From Sediminispirochaeta smaragdinae DSM 11293 (lineage in GTDB: Bacteria > Spirochaetota > Spirochaetia > DSM-16054 > Sediminispirochaetaceae), in NCBI RefSeq assembly GCF_000143985.1, contig NC_014364.1, positions 2,976,001 to 3,040,000 on the forward strand: DNA of 64,000 nt, written 5' to 3'. Positions 6,653 through 14,899 of this stretch are shown here, piece after piece. Below the pieces are notes generated by a model. It did not search any database. It saw nothing but the letters and a program-made list of their open reading frames with translations, and was not told where the DNA came from. The stretch's first letter is position 1; each line of letters opens with the position of its first letter. The position numbers and the translations under genes are program-made.

Positions 6653-7740
6653 CCATCGAAAAGACAAGCCAGATCAAGGCGGGCGACAACCTTGTGATGG
6701 TGATCTACGGCAAAGGCGGTGTGGGAAAGACAACCTTCACCGCCACAGCTCCTAACGTGATCCTTCTCGACTTTGAGAACGGCACCAAGTACCTGGGAGC
6801 CCGCGGCTTCAATGTGGATGTGATCAGGCTCAAGAGCTGGCCGGCAAACGCGGAGAAACAGAAGCTTGCGGCCTTGGTGGCCCCCTACCACACCATTGCT
6901 CTTGATCCCCTTGGGGAGGCGATGGAGAAGCTCCTCAATTCATCGGCGTTAAACGGCCGGAAGTTCCGTCAGGCAGACGGGTCGTTGACCATGGCAGGAT
7001 GGGGAGAAGCGAAGGCGCAGATGCGCAGCTTCATCAAGTGGCTCCGGGATTCCGGTAAGAACGTGATCATCGTTGCCCATGTATCGGAAGAGAAAGACGG
7101 GGAGATGATCACCAACCGCATACAGGTTGCAACAAAGCTCAGGGAAGAGATACCCAACATCGTGGATGTTATCAGCTACATGGGCGTGAAGATGGTAGAC
7201 GACAAGCCTGTTCGCATCCTCTACACACCCCGGCAGGGAGACCAGTTTGACTCAAAGGATCGAACCGGGAGAGTTCCGCTTACGGTACAGGTCAGCGAAC
7301 ACGACGGCTTTAATGACCTGCTCAAGGCTATGGGAATCGGGCAGCAGAACATCCCGGAAAACAAGATGCCGGTACCGGAGGCAACACCTACCACATTCCA
7401 GGGGCCGCAGGACGAGAAGCAAACGGAACCCACACAAAAGGACCCGGACGAGGAAGCGCGAACACAACTCAAGTATCAGCTTGACGGTGCCATTGTCGGG
7501 GAACTGGTTACCAAGGCCGAACGGGATGAGGTGCTTGCAAACAGCAAGAAGTACAAGGGCCAGGTGCTTGAGGCCTACATCCAGAGGATCAGCGATGAAC
7601 TCTTTAATCTCCAGCAGAAGGCAGAAAGCGCAAACAGCACGGTTGCACCTGAGCGCCAGAAAGAGAAAGAGGATCAGCCGCAGGAAGAAGAAGAGTATGC
7701 GCCAGAAGAACCAGAGCCCGAAGAGCTCGAAATCTGGTAG
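6649..7740 (+). CDS. Sak4-like RecA-fold ATPase (phage recombinase)
   Basis: 363 aa. Walker A YGKGGVGKTTF (about residues 20-30), ILLDFENG and IALDPLGEA as acidic beta-strands, a core of about 230 residues typical of AAA_24/Sak4 single-strand annealing ATPases, then a long acidic Glu/Pro-rich tail ending EEYAPEEPEPEELEIW. Sak4 proteins act with SSB in phage recombination; ssb lies five genes downstream. The GTG start at 6649 overlaps the upstream stop. It is followed after 14 nt by a coiled-coil protein commonly found beside such ATPases. Confidence 0.82.
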   Translation: MTIEKTSQIKAGDNLVMVIYGKGGVGKTTFTATAPNVILLDFENGTKYLGARGFNVDVIRLKSWPANAEKQKLAALVAPYHTIALDPLGEAMEKLLNSSALNGRKFRQADGSLTMAGWGEAKAQMRSFIKWLRDSGKNVIIVAHVSEEKDGEMITNRIQVATKLREEIPNIVDVISYMGVKMVDDKPVRILYTPRQGDQFDSKDRTGRVPLTVQVSEHDGFNDLLKAMGIGQQNIPENKMPVPEATPTTFQGPQDEKQTEPTQKDPDEEARTQLKYQLDGAIVGELVTKAERDEVLANSKKYKGQVLEAYIQRISDELFNLQQKAESANSTVAPERQKEKEDQPQEEEEYAPEEPEPEELEIW

Positions 7741-7754
7741 GACAGGAGAAGGAC

Positions 7755-8405
7755 ATGAATATTACGGACATAACCGTTGACGATATCATCGAGGAACAGG
7801 AGACGGCAGAAGAAACGGGACTTGAGAAGCTCAAAGGCGATATTGATGAAGTGATCAGTCGGATGGAAGCGCTTTCCATCCAGAGTGATGAACAGCTTGC
7901 AGAAGCAGGCGAATGGCTTGTGAAGAACAAGCAGACACAGAAGATCGTCAAGGACCACTTCGAGCCTGAACGCAAAGAGACCTATGCGGCCTATAAGGCT
8001 GTGACCGATCAGATTAAGAAGTACACCGACATTCTGACCAAGGCTGAAAGAACCGTCAAAAAGAAGATGGGAGCATACCAGGCAGAACAGGACCGGCTAC
8101 GCATCGAGGCAGCGGAAAAACAGCGTAAAGAAGCGGAGAAGGAACGGGAGCAGTCAAGGAAAGACGGAAATTCCGCCCCTGTTATTCCCCTTCCACCGGA
8201 GAAGAAAGAGGAGCCGGTGAAGATTGAAGGGGTGTCCTTTTCGGAAAACTGGACATTCATCATTGAAGAGACCGACAAAATCCCGCGGGAATACATGGTT
8301 CCGGATGAGAAGAAAATCCGCCAGGTGGTGAAGGCGTTAAAGGCTGATACCAATATTCCCGGTATCAAGGTCTACGCGGAAAAGACCGTCAGTGCCAGGA
8401 CATGA
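7755..8405 (+). CDS. Phage coiled-coil protein of the recombination cluster
   Basis: 216 aa. A long charged helical region (QAEQDRLRIEAAEKQRKEAE, roughly residues 100-140) lies between an N-terminal helical domain and a C-terminal alpha/beta domain (FIIEETDKIPREYMVPDEKK, KADTNIPGIKVY). Proteins with this arrangement often sit between annealing ATPases and exonucleases in phages; the biochemical role is unknown. ATG 7755 has GGAGAAGGAC upstream. Part of the 6.4-15 kb early operon. Confidence 0.72.
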   Translation: MNITDITVDDIIEEQETAEETGLEKLKGDIDEVISRMEALSIQSDEQLAEAGEWLVKNKQTQKIVKDHFEPERKETYAAYKAVTDQIKKYTDILTKAERTVKKKMGAYQAEQDRLRIEAAEKQRKEAEKEREQSRKDGNSAPVIPLPPEKKEEPVKIEGVSFSENWTFIIEETDKIPREYMVPDEKKIRQVVKALKADTNIPGIKVYAEKTVSART

Positions 8406-8409
8406 GACC

Positions 8410-9048
8410 ATGACACTTGAGGCACAAATAAACATAGACTTTGCCCCTGAGGAACACGCCTACCGCGTTGACGGCAGGAAAGTTTCCAGTGTGACAAGCA
8501 TCCTCAAAAGTGAGGGGTTCATTGATACCCGGTGGTACAAGCCATCGGGTACCTCTCGCGGGGAGATGGTCCACCAGGGAACGGAGGCAATCGACCGGGG
8601 CCACCTTACCATTGCACAGTTCCCACCATCGGAAATTATTCCCTACCTCAAAGCCTGGCAGTCGTTCAAGGCTGATATCGGGGTGAGTGAGTTTGTGATC
8701 ATCGAGCTTCCGATCGGCAGCAAGGTGATGGAATACGGGGGCATCCCGGATCGGGTTGCCGTGATCAACGGGGAGTATTGGCTTCTTGATATCAAGAGCG
8801 GAGCACATGAGCTCTGGCACGGTCACCAGCTGGCCGCCTACAAGATAGCCCTTGAAGAGACCTTCGGGCTGAAGGTTGCAAAGCGTCGGGTGGTGCACCT
8901 AAAGAAAACCGGGAAGTACTCGATCTGTGGGGAGGACAAGAAGATCGGCTCCTTTGACCTTCCGGTCTGGGAACAGCAGTGGATTGCGATCGCGACCGCT
9001 CGGCTGATCAAACAGCGGTACGCAAAGATAAAACCGGAGACTGTATGA
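8410..9048 (+). CDS. PD-(D/E)XK nuclease, RecB/exonuclease-like
   Basis: 212 aa. The catalytic core is visible as YGGIPDRVAVINGEYWLLDI followed by KSG: the Asp of GIPDR and the Asp-x-Lys of LLDIKSG. It resembles the Cas4/RecB-type exonucleases that phages pair with annealing proteins to resect ends. Start ATG 8410 is chosen because AGGA lies about 9 nt upstream; GTG 8392 has no ribosome site. It overlaps the next gene by 4 nt. Confidence 0.82.
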   Translation: MTLEAQINIDFAPEEHAYRVDGRKVSSVTSILKSEGFIDTRWYKPSGTSRGEMVHQGTEAIDRGHLTIAQFPPSEIIPYLKAWQSFKADIGVSEFVIIELPIGSKVMEYGGIPDRVAVINGEYWLLDIKSGAHELWHGHQLAAYKIALEETFGLKVAKRRVVHLKKTGKYSICGEDKKIGSFDLPVWEQQWIAIATARLIKQRYAKIKPETV

Positions 9049-9518
9049 GTCAGAGGGCAATTGTCATTCCAGCGGCCGAACGGGTGAAAACCGGAGAGCC
9101 GGGAGTCGTTTCCTTCCGCGTCGGAGAGGTATTCCATGAGTACCTTATCCACCTTTTCCGGTACCAGGAAACAGAACGCAAGTCACCTGCCCCCTATTAC
9201 TCACTCAAGATCGACACCCCGAAGCGGCCGAGGACAACCGGAGAGAACAGCCAGAACCATCATATCAACGGCCACTGTCAACAGATTTCCGTTGATACCG
9301 GCCAGCCTTTCGAGGACGTGAAGAAGTACGCGAAACAGTTCGCGCTCACCATGGGCTACCCCATCCTTGAGGACGAGAACGGGGAACCCATACACGACCT
9401 ATGGGGAAAACCGCAAGGGATCAGTGAGTCTGATTGCAGTACTGAGGATGCGGCAATCCTCATTGAAGCGATCCACCAGATAGCGGCGGAAATGGATATC
9501 AACCTCATCGAGGACTAA
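9045..9518 (+). CDS. NinB-like phage recombination protein
   Basis: 157 aa. The middle carries KRPRTTGENSQNHHINGHCQ, then VKKYAKQFALTMGYPILEDE, resembling the phage family that replaces NinB/Orf-type recombination mediators (pattern: KPRTTG-SQN-IxGhxQQIA, then a VK.y.k..A...GYP motif). The family call is by pattern memory and is tentative. ATG 9045 overlaps the nuclease stop codon, so the two are translationally coupled. Confidence 0.6.
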   Translation: MSQRAIVIPAAERVKTGEPGVVSFRVGEVFHEYLIHLFRYQETERKSPAPYYSLKIDTPKRPRTTGENSQNHHINGHCQQISVDTGQPFEDVKKYAKQFALTMGYPILEDENGEPIHDLWGKPQGISESDCSTEDAAILIEAIHQIAAEMDINLIED

Positions 9519-9527
9519 GGAAGCACC

Positions 9528-9974
9528 ATGGGAAAAACAGCAACAGGGACAAAGCAGAGAGCAAAACCGGTACGAAGACAGAAGACACGACGACAAAAGG
9601 CCGTAGATGCAGCAGATCGGTGGTTCAGTCTCTACATACGACAAAGGGATGGGAACCGTTCAGTGACAAGTAACTGTACAAGGAACCTGACCTGTTCACA
9701 CCTGTTCTCACGAAGATTCTACGCTACCCGCTGGGATGAGACGAATGCCTATTGCCAGACGGCCGGAGAGAACCTCTACCACAACCGGGATGCAGGACCT
9801 TTGACCAGTTACTTTCTGGATGTGCATGGAGAGGAGGCCTACCGGAAGCTGTATGAAAAGGCCCGATCAGGGGCCAAGTTCAGAACAGAAGAGATCGAGG
9901 ATATCGCTGCTTACTACAAGAGCCGGTTTGAGCGGCTTACACAGAAGCAGCGCGACTTTTTCAATGTTATTTAG
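9528..9974 (+). CDS. NinG/Rap-like recombination endonuclease
   Basis: 148 aa. A basic N-terminus (KQRAKPVRRQKTRRQKAVD) precedes a domain with WFSLYIRQRDGN, CSHLFSRRFYATRWDETNAY, C-x6-EN and the tail YKSRFERLTQ. This resembles lambda NinG (Rap), a structure-specific nuclease that cuts recombination intermediates. The paired Cys/His residues suggest a reduced HNH-like metal site. RBS AAGGAAG. It follows the NinB-like gene, the same order as in lambdoid nin regions. Confidence 0.72.
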   Translation: MGKTATGTKQRAKPVRRQKTRRQKAVDAADRWFSLYIRQRDGNRSVTSNCTRNLTCSHLFSRRFYATRWDETNAYCQTAGENLYHNRDAGPLTSYFLDVHGEEAYRKLYEKARSGAKFRTEEIEDIAAYYKSRFERLTQKQRDFFNVI

Positions 9975-9983
9975 GGAGGGACT

Positions 9984-10526
9984 ATGGCAAACGATATTAC
10001 CAGTTTCACGGCAGTCGGACGAGTGACCCGTGATGCGGAATTCCGATACACGAACGGTGGAACGCAGCTGTGCAAGTTCAGCATTGCGTCGAATTATAGC
10101 AGGAAGGTACGGGATAACTGGCAGGATGAAGTCAGCTACTTTGACTTCACCCTATTCGGAAAACGGGCGGAAGCACTTGCTCAGTATCTCACCAAAGGTC
10201 AGCAGGTGGTCGTTTCGGGCCAGCTGCGGCAGGAGCGGTGGGAAGACAACGGACAGAAGCGAAGCAGGGTTGCGTTCTTCGCCCAGGATGTACAGCTGAT
10301 CGGGGGAAAGCCCACCGGTCAGAGTAACGGGCAACGGTATGGAGAGGCCCCTTACCAGGGTCCGCCGCAGAACCGGCAGCAAGGCTACCAGCAGGGGCCA
10401 CCGCCTAACAGCGGCTACCAGAAGCCGACGAGCGGCTATGACCAGTGGGGACATCCGATAAACCCCGGACCTAATAATCAGGGCCCGGAACAAGAAATGA
10501 ACTTCGACGACGATATACCGTTTTAA
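9984..10526 (+). CDS. ssb: Single-stranded DNA-binding protein
   Basis: 180 aa. Classical OB-fold SSB (TSFTAVGRVTRDAEFRYTNG, VSYFDFTLFGKRAEALAQYL, KGQQVVVSGQLRQERWEDNG), then a Gln/Pro/Gly-rich linker of about 65 residues and the acidic tip MNFDDDIPF that recruits partner proteins. It coats single strands during phage replication and recombination. GGGAGGG precedes the ATG. It lies between the recombination genes and the replication initiator. Confidence 0.95.
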   Translation: MANDITSFTAVGRVTRDAEFRYTNGGTQLCKFSIASNYSRKVRDNWQDEVSYFDFTLFGKRAEALAQYLTKGQQVVVSGQLRQERWEDNGQKRSRVAFFAQDVQLIGGKPTGQSNGQRYGEAPYQGPPQNRQQGYQQGPPPNSGYQKPTSGYDQWGHPINPGPNNQGPEQEMNFDDDIPF

Positions 10527-10538
10527 GGACGAATTACC

Positions 10539-11651
10539 ATGGCACGACGCAGAATGATCGACCCGTCAATTTGGAGCAATGAACAAGCGCAGTGTTTATC
10601 AACATCGGCGTTCAAGGTGTATGTGTTTCTGATTTCACAGTCCGATGATGAGGGGTACCTGAAGGTATCCCTCGTCATGTGGCCCTCATTGATCAACCCT
10701 GTTGACAGGAGCTACACGAAGGACCAGCTGGTAAATGACCTCAATGAAATACTCTCTTGCGGCTTGGTAGAGGCCTACCGGTTGGGTGATGAGGTCTATG
10801 TGAAACATCCTCATTGGACACTTTACCAGACCATACAGAAGCCTTCAGGAAGCAAATACCCGAAAGATGGGGAAAGAATCTATCGCATAGAGGAATATCG
10901 TAATGATATCGGTACGGTACCACATGAATATGATACCGATACCGTACCGGTACGAGAGGAGTATGATACCGATACAATACCGGTAAACGACCACTCTCAT
11001 TTCGTACCGCCTAAGTTAAGTAAAGAGAAGTTAAGTAAAGATAATACTAAGATACCTTCGGTAGCATCGGCAGAGCCTCAGCCGGAGCCTGGAGAGGCGA
11101 CAAAACCGGCAGAAGAGCCGGAGCCGGAAAGCTCCCCACTTCCCCCACCCGATTCGGAACCCGATCCAGAACCTAAGCCGGAGCCCGAACATGAACCCGA
11201 CATCGAACCGGTTCTTGAGCTTGAATGCCAGGCACCGAAGAAGCGCAAAGCCAGCAAGGGGAAAGCACCTACCGCCGGGAAAGAACCGGCAGACCCGCTG
11301 TACCACTCGATCAAGGATTCCTTCCTGGCTGTTGTCGGGGACTTCTCGAACTGGGGCAAGGAAGGCAAGGCGATCCACGGGATCATCGAGAAATGCTCTC
11401 GCGCCTCACCGGAAGACCCTGCCGGGTGTGCCGAGCGGATGATCGGGGAGTTATGGCGGCTAAAGAATTCGGCGGATCGGTTCTACCGAGATCAGCCCTT
11501 TGTTCCGTCGACCCTCAACGCTTCGGGAATCTGGGACCGGGTAGCCGAGCAGCTGAAGATCACGGCCGATGAGCTGGAAGGTGTGAGGATGTGGGAAGCG
11601 CTTGACCCCTACGGGGTGAGAGGAAAGAGCAAGCAGGCGGTGGGAGGTTAA
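10539..11651 (+). CDS. Phage replication initiator (winged-helix)
   Basis: 370 aa. The N-terminal domain (residues 1-115: RRMIDPSIWSNEQAQCLSTS, VYVFLISQSDDEGY, WTLYQTIQKPSGSKYP) is the winged-helix found in phage replisome organisers. It is followed by an 11-residue repeat (EYDTDTVPVRE/EYDTDTIPVND), an acidic Pro/Glu stretch and a C-terminal domain (about 265-370) that probably contacts helicase machinery. The DNA for the 11-residue repeats forms 33-bp-spaced iterons, so the origin probably lies within the gene as in lambda O. ATG 10539 follows AAGGAC. Confidence 0.8.
   Translation: MARRRMIDPSIWSNEQAQCLSTSAFKVYVFLISQSDDEGYLKVSLVMWPSLINPVDRSYTKDQLVNDLNEILSCGLVEAYRLGDEVYVKHPHWTLYQTIQKPSGSKYPKDGERIYRIEEYRNDIGTVPHEYDTDTVPVREEYDTDTIPVNDHSHFVPPKLSKEKLSKDNTKIPSVASAEPQPEPGEATKPAEEPEPESSPLPPPDSEPDPEPKPEPEHEPDIEPVLELECQAPKKRKASKGKAPTAGKEPADPLYHSIKDSFLAVVGDFSNWGKEGKAIHGIIEKCSRASPEDPAGCAERMIGELWRLKNSADRFYRDQPFVPSTLNASGIWDRVAEQLKITADELEGVRMWEALDPYGVRGKSKQAVGG
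10896..11041 (+). other. Candidate phage replication origin (iterons and AT-rich repeats)
   Basis: Two 24-bp iterons at 10929-10952 and 10962-10985 share TATGATACCGATAC and TACCGGTA, with a weaker third at 10896-10919, all at 33-bp spacing. They are followed by a perfect 14-bp direct repeat AAGTTAAGTAAAGA at 11013-11026 and 11028-11041 and an AT-rich run, resembling an unwinding element. Lying within the initiator gene is the lambda O arrangement. Confidence 0.68.
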
Positions 11652-11655
11652 GCGT

Positions 11656-12057
11656 ATGCAGTGGAACACCAAGACATTCATGGCGATGTTGCAGCAGTAC
11701 TACGGCAAGCTTTCGCCGATCCACGCGGGAGCGTTAGTCGACTGGCTCGATAGCAAGCAGTTTTCGGGTGAGTATCTCAAGCGGCTGTACCAGGAGATAA
11801 CCGAGAGCTACTCAACGAAGTACGGGAGGCCCTGTGACCTTGCGATCGTGAAGGAAACGCACATGGCCCTTGCACCTTCGTATGTGCCCCCTGCCCGGCA
11901 GCTTGAAAGTGATCAGCGGATGATCGGGGAGCGGTTTGTTGAGCGGGAGGAAGGCGCAAAGCTGTTTGCGAGCATCATCGAGAATCTGACGAAGAAAAAG
12001 CGGCGGGTGAAACCGGAGAATAAGTCGAGGAGAGTGCGGAATGACATTCACAGATAA
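11656..12057 (+). CDS. Possible helicase loader-type phage protein
   Basis: 133 aa. The N-terminal half is helical (FMAMLQQYYGKLSPIHAGAL, VDWLDSKQFSGEYLKRLYQE) and the C-terminus is strongly basic (KKKRRVKPENKSRRVRNDIHR). Size and position right after the initiator suggest a helicase loader or inhibitor of the G39P kind, but similarity is too weak to claim. The start ATG is 4 bp after the initiator stop. The last codons overlap the next gene by 17 nt. Confidence 0.6.
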   Translation: MQWNTKTFMAMLQQYYGKLSPIHAGALVDWLDSKQFSGEYLKRLYQEITESYSTKYGRPCDLAIVKETHMALAPSYVPPARQLESDQRMIGERFVEREEGAKLFASIIENLTKKKRRVKPENKSRRVRNDIHR

Positions 12058-12259
12058 GTACCTGAAAGAAAGGATTCCGGCGGTAAAGACGGTTTTCAAA
12101 GGGGATGATCGTATTGAAAAGGAAATGGTACTTGAGATAACGGACTATGACCGAGGGATCATTGAAATGAAAGCCGGTAATGCGTATTACCGGTTCCGGC
12201 ATGTTGATCTTGAGCGAGCCATTACATCGATGCAGGTGCGGCAAGAGGTAAATGCATGA
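12041..12259 (+). CDS. Small phage protein, unknown
   Basis: 72 aa, MTFTDKYLKERIPAVKTVFK..., predicted beta-rich middle (EMVLEITDYDRGIIEMKAGN). No recognised domain. Overlaps both neighbours (17 nt upstream, ATGA downstream), so it is embedded in the operon and probably real. Confidence 0.65.
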   Translation: MTFTDKYLKERIPAVKTVFKGDDRIEKEMVLEITDYDRGIIEMKAGNAYYRFRHVDLERAITSMQVRQEVNA

Positions 12260-12462
12260 GCGAGTATGGTGTAAGAAAAGTTTGCGGGAATTGCAGAAGT
12301 TTCGAAAAGTGCTTTGCCGAATCAGAGGAGCTTATCGGAATCTACTCCCCGGGTTGTCTTGCGGCTGATAAGGAGGAGACGCGGTATATGCCTGCGTGTG
12401 GAGACTTTGAGCCGATGATGAAGCTGGTAGGGCTGTTAGGAACGGAAGATGAGGGCCGGTAA
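12256..12462 (+). CDS. Small Cys-rich phage protein
   Basis: 68 aa with five cysteines (C10, C13, C19, C34 and C48: CGNCRSFEKC, PGCLAAD, PACGDFEP), a spacing that could bind zinc. No family recognised. It begins in an ATGA overlap and ends overlapping the next ATG by one base. Small zinc-ribbon-like proteins upstream of terminase are common in phages. Confidence 0.65.
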   Translation: MSEYGVRKVCGNCRSFEKCFAESEELIGIYSPGCLAADKEETRYMPACGDFEPMMKLVGLLGTEDEGR

Positions 12463-13181
12463 TGGGACGTAAGCTTGCCATTGAAACACATCCACAGCGG
12501 CACGAAATAGAGCAAATGCTCTTGAATAAAGTACCGGTGTCCCACATTAGCGAGCAATTCGGTGTCAGTCGCGGTGCAATTGCCCGGTTTCGAGACAGCT
12601 TTGAAGGCAGTTTCAAGGCAATTGCGACGAAACGAAGTGAATTGCTTACAAAATCGGTTGATGATCTCGAGGAGTTCCAGGAGGACCTTCGGGGTGCGGA
12701 GAGTATCTGGAACACCTTAAAGCGGATCACCCAACGGGCATGGATGGTCCTTGACGCCTGCCATGCGTACCTGCAGGACCCGGACGATCCAGGCAAGTAT
12801 GACCTCGGCCCTCGGGGAGAAGATATCACCGTTGTGCTGACCGAGTACGATGATGAGGGGAAGCTGCAAAAGGAAAAGCGAAAGCTCTCGGATGTGATCG
12901 CGGAGATTGAGGGGACGGGGAAGAACGTTGCCGAGATCAACTACAAGATCGCGGATCCCCGAAAGCTGATCCTTGATACGGCCAATACCCTGAACAAGCA
13001 GCTTGAGCTTATCGCGAGGCTGCAAGGAGAGCTACAGGACGTGACGGTGAACATCACCCAGACATCTGAATGGAAAGAGATACAGACGACCATCCTGCAA
13101 GTGACAAAAGACTACCCAGAAGTGAGGGAGAAAATTGCCAGTGCCTTTACCGCCGGGGATGCTCCGGCAGACGTTAACTGA
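12462..13181 (+). CDS. Terminase small subunit-like HTH protein
   Basis: 239 aa. An N-terminal helix-turn-helix (IEQMLLNKVPVSHISEQFGV, SRGAIARF, residues 16-43) is followed by a long helical region and a C-terminus of the type that contacts the large subunit. The position directly before the terminase ATPase supports DNA recognition for packaging. It overlaps the ATPase gene by 47 nt if that gene starts at TTG 13135. Confidence 0.72.
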   Translation: MGRKLAIETHPQRHEIEQMLLNKVPVSHISEQFGVSRGAIARFRDSFEGSFKAIATKRSELLTKSVDDLEEFQEDLRGAESIWNTLKRITQRAWMVLDACHAYLQDPDDPGKYDLGPRGEDITVVLTEYDDEGKLQKEKRKLSDVIAEIEGTGKNVAEINYKIADPRKLILDTANTLNKQLELIARLQGELQDVTVNITQTSEWKEIQTTILQVTKDYPEVREKIASAFTAGDAPADVN

Positions 13182-14028
13182 AAGCCTTCGGGCGACACTC
13201 GCTCCAAGGCAATACCTCCGGTCTCTCGGGTTTACGCCGTTCCTGTGGCAGGATTGGGCCCTTGACCAGTCGCTTCGCAGACTGCTTTTGAATTGCTGCC
13301 GACAGGCGGGCAAAAGCACGGTCATAGCTGCAAAGGCGGCACACAAGGCGAAGTTCTTTTCAGGCAGCCTCATCATTCTGGTGTCCCCTGCTCTGCGGCA
13401 GAGCAAGGAGCTGATGCGCAAGGTAGAGGACTTCATTGCACTGGACAAGAGCTTTCCTCCGGCAAGTGAGGAAGACAACCAGCTGACCAAGGAGTTTAAG
13501 AACCGTTCCAGGATCGTGGCGCTTCCGGGAAGTGAGAAGACGATCCGAGGCTTGAGCGGCCCGACCTTGATCATCATCGATGAGGCGAGCCGAATCCCGG
13601 ATGAGCTGTACAAAGCAATCAGGCCCATGATGGCCGGAGCAGATACAGAGCTGGTACTCATGACCACGCCTTTTGGAAAACGTGGTGTGTTCTATGATGC
13701 GTGGTCAAGAAGTAAACGCTGGACAAAGATCGAGGTCGTCGGCCGGGACATTCTCGGACGGTTTCCCAACGAACAGGTTTACGCACAGCTGAGGCGGAAA
13801 GACGGGATTAAGGCCTGCTATTCGCCCCGCCATAGTGTTGAGTTTCTCGGGGAGGAGCTGGAAGAGATGGGCGAATGGTGGTACCGCCAGGAATACGGCG
13901 GAGAGTTCATGGACCCGATCGATTCGGTTTTCAATATGGAAGATGTACGGGCGGCGATTATCAACGATACACCGGCCATAAGCTTTGCGCCGATTATCGA
14001 GGAAGACGTACCGGCGCTTCACTTTTAG
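13135..14028 (+). CDS. terL: Terminase large subunit, ATPase part
   Basis: 297 aa. Packaging motor ATPase: Walker A CCRQAGKST (about residues 54-62), Walker B LIIIDEAS, coupling motif MTTPFGKRG. It ends at the linker (PIIEEDVPALHF) before any nuclease motif; the nuclease is a separate ORF starting 19 nt later. The start is uncertain: TTG 13135 has GAGGGAG 4 nt upstream, GTG 13141 and ATG 13159 are alternatives. A split large terminase is known from some phages but is uncommon. Confidence 0.88.
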   Translation: MPVPLPPGMLRQTLTESLRATLAPRQYLRSLGFTPFLWQDWALDQSLRRLLLNCCRQAGKSTVIAAKAAHKAKFFSGSLIILVSPALRQSKELMRKVEDFIALDKSFPPASEEDNQLTKEFKNRSRIVALPGSEKTIRGLSGPTLIIIDEASRIPDELYKAIRPMMAGADTELVLMTTPFGKRGVFYDAWSRSKRWTKIEVVGRDILGRFPNEQVYAQLRRKDGIKACYSPRHSVEFLGEELEEMGEWWYRQEYGGEFMDPIDSVFNMEDVRAAIINDTPAISFAPIIEEDVPALHF

Positions 14029-14047
14029 GGACATGGGAGGGGAATAA

Positions 14048-14725
14048 TTGATCCGAAACATTGTATCTGTTGACCTTGGCCAGCAGTTTGACTTTACCGC
14101 AATCAGCGTGACGCAAACACGTGAACAGTGGACGACGGGGCCGAACATCCCGGCTGAGTGGAAGGCGACAAGCGGGGATAGGCTTCTGACCTATTACTAC
14201 TATCTGCGGTACCTGGAACGCATGAAGATGAAATACCCGGACGTTGTCCGCGAGGTCAAGAAGATCGTTACCGCGCTTGAGAATGACCAAACAACGGCGC
14301 TTTTGGTGGATGCAACGGGCGTGGGCCTGCCGGTGGTTGAAATGATGCGGGAAGACCTGCTTTTGCCGATACCGATCATCATTACCGGCGGTAACAGTAT
14401 CTCAGAGCAGAACGGAGGATTCCATATTCCCAAGCGTTTCCTTGTTGCGGCATTGCAGGGACTCTTTGAGACCGGCCGACTGAAAATCGCTTCCGGTATC
14501 GGTTGCCTTGCAGAGTTCATGCATGAGATCGAAAACTTCCGGGTGAAGATCACGCAGAGCGGGAACGACACGTATGAAGCATGGCGGGAGAGTGACCACG
14601 ACGACCTTGTGATCAGCGTTGCGATGGGAGCCTGGTATGCGCAACGGGAAAGCATCAACAACATTCTCATACGAAAGAACGATAAGGAGGTGCTGGATGA
14701 GTACGATCCTCTCGATAGACTGTAA
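14048..14725 (+). CDS. Terminase large subunit, nuclease part
   Basis: 225 aa. RNase H-like headful nuclease with acidic residues in IVSVDLGQQFDFTAI, ALLVDATGVG and DHDDLVISVAMGAW, which are the three metal-binding sites of TerL nucleases. It starts at TTG with GGGAGGGG 7 nt upstream, so it has its own ribosome site; the stop that separates it from the ATPase ORF is therefore probably a natural split, not a recent frameshift. It must assemble with the ATPase subunit to cut concatemers. Confidence 0.85.
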   Translation: MIRNIVSVDLGQQFDFTAISVTQTREQWTTGPNIPAEWKATSGDRLLTYYYYLRYLERMKMKYPDVVREVKKIVTALENDQTTALLVDATGVGLPVVEMMREDLLLPIPIIITGGNSISEQNGGFHIPKRFLVAALQGLFETGRLKIASGIGCLAEFMHEIENFRVKITQSGNDTYEAWRESDHDDLVISVAMGAWYAQRESINNILIRKNDKEVLDEYDPLDRL

Positions 14726-14873
14726 AGACCCAAAGGTCAAACGATCGATCCAGTGGCTCCTGGCTGAGCTGGGAAGCCTCTCATACGGGGAGATCATGCT
14801 CTCGTTCACGCTCCACGACGGACAGGTGAAGTCGATCGACAAGGCGACGAAAGAAAAGCAGAGGAATGCTTGA
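14697..14873 (+). CDS. Small protein overlapping terL end
   Basis: 58 aa, MSTILSIDCKDPKVKRSIQW... to KATKEKQRNA. It starts at an ATG with AAGGAGG 7 nt upstream, inside the end of the nuclease gene (29-nt overlap, different frame). No domain recognised. A short alpha/beta protein; the strong ribosome site argues it is made. Confidence 0.6.
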   Translation: MSTILSIDCKDPKVKRSIQWLLAELGSLSYGEIMLSFTLHDGQVKSIDKATKEKQRNA

Positions 14874-14899
14874 TCCGGGAATTCCGGGAGGTATAAGAT

